Origin: Prillingera fragicola
Taxonomy: Eukaryota > Basidiomycota > Tremellomycetes > Trichosporonales > Trichosporonaceae
Direction of reading: 5' to 3'
Length of the DNA stretch: 64,000 bases
Assembly (NCBI GenBank): GCA_002335605.1
Contig: BEDY01000013.1
Span: 62,001 to 126,000, forward strand
The notes under the pieces were generated by a model. The model made no database searches. It saw only the letters and a program-made list of their open reading frames with translations, and had not been told where the DNA came from. This document shows, piece by piece, positions 63,001 to 64,000 of the stretch. The translations under genes and the position numbers were made by a program. How positions within the stretch are numbered: position 1 is the stretch's first letter; the number at the start of each line of letters is the position of its first letter.

Positions 63001-63436
63001 CGACAGGAGATGCGCATACCTCAAAAAGAGGTAAAGCAGAAGCGCGATGCCGAGACCAAGCGCAATGACTGTGAGCGTTGTAGACTACACACCGTTGCTA
63101 ACTTGGCCCAGCCGATCGTACCTTCCGGTCAGCTTTTAGAATTGCAAGCCTCCAGAGACGTCTTCTAACCAGCGCAGAACCAACATTGTCCTTATTTTCC
63201 TTGGGAGCAACCTGTTTGTCATCCTGCTCTTCACTTCAACCGCGTTTACCAACTGGATTGGTAAGCACTTTGCCGAGGCCTCAGAGTCTTCATTTAATCC
63301 CTATCTCGTGAGTAACGGTCACTTTTACAGTCACTAACAGAGCAAGACTGTCATTTTCTACTCGGTGCTGTTCCTCTCCGTTATGCGCTTCATCGGCTGC
63401 ACACTCTATCTCGTTTTCCGCCTGTTTGGGTTCTGA
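60071..63436 (+). CDS. Chitin synthase (division 1, class I-III type)
   Basis: A cell-wall enzyme that polymerises UDP-GlcNAc. The Tyr/Pro/Ser-rich N-terminus precedes [16 protein letters not shown] and the catalytic domain: [87 protein letters not shown], and the product-binding [15 protein letters not shown]. Several C-terminal membrane spans follow, with [12 protein letters not shown] typical of division 1. Stop at 63436. About ten short introns. Convergent with the chitinase. Confidence 0.94.
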
Positions 63437-63577
63437 TAAGCCTAGTCTCGTAGGCTTACGCATTTGCCTCATAGTACCTGTTCTGGCATGTTTGCTGTAC
63501 TGTATAGACGGCCTGGCGCCTGTGCAACACTGTGAATCTCGTGCAAAGCATTCCTTTGTAATAGTCTATTCGCCCTT

Positions 63578-64000
63578 CTACATTCCCTTCTTGAGGTTGT
63601 CGTACACTGTTTCTTGTCAGCTCCAACGGGCACAGGCGACTCACTGCTGCCAGGGTAGTTGAGCTCGTTTTCACGCTGCTCGAGCTGTCCGAGAGCCTCA
63701 AACACGGTGCGCACGAGACCCTCACCCGAGCTCTCCGGCTTGTCGGCATCGAGCTCCCACCACATTGCACCGCCGAGGTTCATCTTGTTGATATAGTCAG
63801 CCTTCTGATGAGCAATGGCTTGGGTATCATAGCTGATCATGAGGCCCTTGGAGCGGTCAAGCGAGTAGCTGACGCCAAGGCGGTGGTCGTTGATGACCTC
63901 GGCACCGGGCTGGGGGAGCGCCTTGTAGTCCCACATGCCGTTCTCCCACGAACCCTCGCCGACGCCGTTGTACGGCTGGCCTGGGCCAGAGGTGCCCATA
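63578..64000 (-). CDS. GH18 chitinase, C-terminal part (cut by window edge)
   Basis: The C-terminal end of a family 18 chitinase. Seen: WENGMWDYKALPQPGAEV, SYSLDRSKGLMISYDT, IAHQKADYINKMNLGGAMWWELDAD (end of the TIM barrel) and LNYPG..YDNLKKGM at the end after a very short intron (32 or 38 nt). The catalytic DxxDxDxE lies beyond the window. No signal peptide can be seen because the start is outside. Confidence 0.92.

Overview
The window is nuclear DNA of a basidiomycete yeast. It most resembles the Tremellomycetes, probably Trichosporonales or a close relative. Evidence: dense genes split by many very short introns (mostly 34-60 nt) with CTGAC/CTAAC-type branch sites, GTGAGT/GTAAGT donors, short intergenic spaces, and fungal-only families (Zn2Cys6 factor, chitin synthase, GH18 chitinase, Zuotin, ALR-type CorA channel). 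Exon joins below were worked out by eye from splice signals and reading-frame continuity; no alignment or search was run.

Left part (1-25 kb): PSO2/SNM1 crosslink-repair nuclease; ZUO1; a class I glutamine amidotransferase whose last exon splices in frame into the NEDD8-activating E1 UBA3; a small membrane protein; a tentative hypothetical gene ending in a duplicated last exon; PPX1-like exopolyphosphatase; a GNAT-MYND protein divergent from the tRNA methyltransferase TRM5; a large Zn2Cys6 regulator; the mitochondrial ABC exporter ATM1; an intron-containing tRNA-Arg(ACG); and an Mgr3-like mitochondrial membrane protein.

Middle (25-41 kb): ribosomal protein eL29; proteasome ATPase RPT1; a BRCT plus zinc-finger protein with a frameshift inside a tandem repeat and two MluI cell-cycle boxes upstream; a Ser/Thr kinase with an HGD catalytic loop; RRP1; TIM13 divergent from LTV1; ribosomal protein eS27; YAE1-like.

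Right part (41-64 kb): a C2-domain proline-rich protein; a CorA/ALR-type Mg2+ channel; an atypical kinase-like protein; DEAD-box helicase DDX41; exportin CRM1/XPO1; a class I O-methyltransferase; a small hypothetical with an RVxF motif; a chitin synthase; and the C-terminal end of a GH18 chitinase cut by the window edge.

Most genes are conserved housekeeping functions: ribosome biogenesis (RRP1, LTV1, eL29, eS27, ZUO1, YAE1), proteostasis (RPT1, UBA3), mitochondria (ATM1, TIM13, Mgr3-like), RNA (TRM5, DDX41) and transport (CRM1, CorA). I see no transposon, CRISPR array or prokaryotic-type island. The most notable points are the GATase-UBA3 join, three GC-AG introns in PSO2, the BRCT repeat gene, and a CRM1 threonine at the leptomycin-B cysteine position.
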